Below are positions 31,872-33,947 of a stretch of 33,947 bases of DNA, piece after piece. The notes under the pieces are model-generated. The model was not told the origin of the DNA, searched no databases, and was given only the letters and a program-made list of their open reading frames with translations. This DNA is from an uncultured Chthonomonas sp. (GTDB lineage: Bacteria > Armatimonadota > Chthonomonadetes > Chthonomonadales > CAJBBX01). Numbering within the stretch: the first letter of the stretch is position 1; every line of letters starts with the position of its first letter. The position numbers and the translations under genes are program-made. The DNA lies in assembly GCA_903885605.1 (NCBI GenBank), contig CAISJD010000034.1:1-33947 (forward strand), read 5' to 3'.

Positions 31872-33947
31872 ATGCGTTACATCCTGCTCGTACTGGCCGC
31901 ACTTGTCGCTCTTGCCGCGCCCTCGTTGGCGCAGTCGCCGCAGTCGCCCCTGTCTCCCTTCACGCCCGATCCGCACACGCTGCTGCTCTACCACTTCGAC
32001 GAGGGCGCCGGCAAGGTCGCGGCCGATGCGTCGGGCAATGGCGCCGACGGCACGCTGCAGGGCGCCGCCTGGGCCCGCGGCAAGTTCGGCGGCGGCGTGC
32101 AGCTCGACGGCGTGGGCGCCAGCGTCTTCCGCAAGGCGACCCCGGCGCTCATGGGCCTCAAGCGCTTCACGGTGGAGTGCTGGTACCGGCAGGACAACCC
32201 CTCGGGCCGGCAGTTCCTGGTGGGCAAGGATGTCACCTTCCACTGGGACCTGAGCGAGGGCAACGCCTCCACGCTGTCGCTCTACAACCTGGGCGGGCAG
32301 GTGCTCAACTCCGAGGGCAAGCCGCACATGCAGGCGGGCGCCTTCCTGGGAGCCCACAGTGGCATCCGATGGAACCACCTGGCAGCCTGCTACGACGGCT
32401 CGCAGGTGAGCCTCTTCATGAACGGACGCCTCGCCTGGCGCGGCGTCGGCCCGAAGGACTTCACGCTCGGCTCCGACAGCCGCGGCCTCTGGATCGGCTG
32501 CTACGTGGGCATGGACTACTGGTTCAGCGGCATCATCGACGAGGTGCGCATCTCGGATGTGGTCCGCTACGACCCCGAGGGGCGGCTGGCCGTGGGCGGC
32601 GTGGCCGTGGAGATGCCCGGCCCCAAGCCCGTGGTGAAGGAGATTCGCAGGCCCGCCGCCACGGGCCGGACCACGCTGGAGGTGACGCTGCAGAAGCTGC
32701 GGGGCAAGGATGCCGCGGGCTGGGTCTACCTGAAGCCGCCCGGCAAGCCCGCCGCCATCGTGGGGCGGTACGAGATGAAGGGCCTGGCCGCCGGCAAGAC
32801 GGCCAACGTGCGGTGCGATGTCTCCGATGAGGCCGCCGGACCCGGAACCTACATCCTGGCGCTGGAGCCCACCGACGCCGGCGCCGTCATCGCGGCCACG
32901 GGCGCCCACCTGATGCGCGGCGGCAAGGTCGCGGGCTCCTGGGCGGGGCGCGTCGAGTCGCGCCTCACCTTCAGCCCGGTGATGGCGCTTGCGGTCACCA
33001 TCCCCGGCGCGGCGGCCGCGCAGCCGGGCGTCATCGACCTGACGCCGCAGGGCGTGGACCGCCTGGGCGGCACGCTGGCCGCTACCGAGGGCGAAGCGCC
33101 GGGCGTCCAGTTCCTCTCCGGCGACGGGTATGCCGAGTGGTGGCTTCACCTGCCCGGGTCCCAGGCCTACCGCGTGAGCCTGCGCTACGCCTGCGCCGGG
33201 CGGCGGCCCTGCGACATCGTCATCGACGGCCGCGACCTGACCGAGTACACCATGTGCGCCATGAACCCCACCGGCGGCTCCGGCGAGCGCGACGCCTTCT
33301 GGGAGCGGCAGGGCTGGGTCCGCCTGGAGCCCGGCGTCCACTGGCTCCGGCTGCAGGACATGCCGCCCAACGTCTTCGGCATCCGGCTGGAGCCCATCGC
33401 CGCCATGCCCGCGCGCAGGACGCCTTTCGCGTCCTACCCCGTCCCGGCGGCGGGACGCATCATGGGCGGCGGCTGGCAGGGCGCGGCTCTCTTCGATCGG
33501 GCCACGGCGCAACCGACGGCTCGGCCCGACGGCGCGGTGGCGTTTCGCGCGCAACTGCCCGCGGGCGGCGCGGCGCGCGTCGGCCGCCCCGTCAAGTGGA
33601 ACCTGGAGCCCTTCGGAGCCCTCCGCTTCACGTTCACCGGCGAGGGCTCGCGCCACGTCGCCTCCCTCCGGCTGGTGGACGCCAAGGGCGACGAGAAGCT
33701 GCTCTGGCGCGGCCGCGACCTGAAGAAGGGACCGGTGGAGGTGACCGCCCCGCTCCTCTTCGAGGGCATGGACGTCTTCGACGGACGCCACGTGGCGCAG
33801 GTCTGCCTCGACCTGCACGAGGGCAACGTGGGCTCGGCTCCGACCATGGCGGGCCTGCTTGCGGGGCTGACGCTGGTGCGGCGCGACGCCCTGGCCCGGC
33901 CGACGCCGGCGCCTCCGGCTCGGGCCGCGGCCGCTCGACCGGCCGCG
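31872..33947 (+). CDS. Exported LamG-domain protein, 3' end outside the window
   Basis: The ATG at 31872 follows GGAGG by 5 bases. The frame stays open for 692 codons to the window edge, so the gene is incomplete. Residues 1-21 are a signal peptide (MRYILLVLAALVALAAPSLA). A LamG/concanavalin-like jellyroll spans about 35-233 (LLLYHFDEGAGKVAADASGN, FTVECWYRQ, WNHLAACYDGSQVSLFMNG, FSGIIDEVRIS). A second beta-sandwich follows, and at about 394-510 there is a CBM-like domain (GYAEWWLHLP, YRVSLRYACAG, GVHWLRLQDM). The visible end (about 675-692) is a Pro/Ala/Arg linker, which suggests another domain beyond. It is probably a surface glycan-binding protein or hydrolase; no catalytic domain is visible yet. 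Confidence 0.8.
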   Translation, partial: MRYILLVLAALVALAAPSLAQSPQSPLSPFTPDPHTLLLYHFDEGAGKVAADASGNGADGTLQGAAWARGKFGGGVQLDGVGASVFRKATPALMGLKRFTVECWYRQDNPSGRQFLVGKDVTFHWDLSEGNASTLSLYNLGGQVLNSEGKPHMQAGAFLGAHSGIRWNHLAACYDGSQVSLFMNGRLAWRGVGPKDFTLGSDSRGLWIGCYVGMDYWFSGIIDEVRISDVVRYDPEGRLAVGGVAVEMPGPKPVVKEIRRPAATGRTTLEVTLQKLRGKDAAGWVYLKPPGKPAAIVGRYEMKGLAAGKTANVRCDVSDEAAGPGTYILALEPTDAGAVIAATGAHLMRGGKVAGSWAGRVESRLTFSPVMALAVTIPGAAAAQPGVIDLTPQGVDRLGGTLAATEGEAPGVQFLSGDGYAEWWLHLPGSQAYRVSLRYACAGRRPCDIVIDGRDLTEYTMCAMNPTGGSGERDAFWERQGWVRLEPGVHWLRLQDMPPNVFGIRLEPIAAMPARRTPFASYPVPAAGRIMGGGWQGAALFDRATAQPTARPDGAVAFRAQLPAGGAARVGRPVKWNLEPFGALRFTFTGEGSRHVASLRLVDAKGDEKLLWRGRDLKKGPVEVTAPLLFEGMDVFDGRHVAQVCLDLHEGNVGSAPTMAGLLAGLTLVRRDALARPTPAPPARAAAARPAA

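Overview
This is a GC-rich bacterial chromosomal window dominated by secreted carbohydrate-active enzymes. One gene encodes a DUF1559-type pseudopilin (G|FTLIE cleavage site, FAQAREKAR segment, C-terminal H-X9-DG motif). That combination, next to many glycosidases, a LacI regulator and FG-GAP/UnbV proteins, points to Armatimonadota. Planctomycetota, Lentisphaerota or Verrucomicrobiota are alternatives. No rRNA, tRNA or CRISPR array was seen. No gene-free stretch exceeds about 180 bases; bases 1-152 hold nothing recognisable except the ribosome binding site of the first gene.

Layout. 153-3289 (+): two exported glycoside-hydrolase-like genes. 3268-5428: an inserted cassette bracketed by 38-bp direct repeats, carrying a leftward AAA ATPase and a PD-(D/E)XK nuclease-like gene. 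5441-5707 (-): a collapsed glycoside hydrolase remnant. 5789-8069 (+): a LacI regulator with matching operators at its own promoter and in front of a pseudopilin/lipoprotein pair. 8152-10286 (+): an amidohydrolase and a GH130-like propeller protein. 10413-11453 (+): an Rpn nuclease with an in-frame internal start and four-residue repeats. 11505-14574 (-): a sulfatase and an alpha-L-fucosidase. 14749-18459 (+): a 7TM hybrid histidine kinase and a GH5-like glycosidase. 18611-22129 (-): a fusion protein-permease-ATPase exporter. 22246-23664 (-): an FG-GAP/UnbV protein. 23844-27247 (+): two more sugar-active genes. 27294-28942 (+): an AAA ATPase with a TOPRIM-like partner. 28977-30680 (-): a CstA transporter. 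30797-31737 (+): a HEPN protein with an unrecognised partner. 31872-33947 (+): a LamG-domain protein that runs off the window.

Two themes are interleaved. One is polysaccharide foraging: sulfatase plus fucosidase suggests sulfated fucose-containing glycans, the propeller and TIM-barrel proteins suggest other glycans, and LacI and the hybrid kinase are possible sensors. The other is genome defence or toxin-antitoxin function: four unrelated modules (ATPase/PD-(D/E)XK, Rpn, ATPase/TOPRIM, HEPN pair) sit singly between the sugar genes. The ATPase/PD-(D/E)XK cassette with its repeat boundaries and the Rpn gene-within-gene are the most interesting. All functions are inferred from sequence reading; no database search was run.
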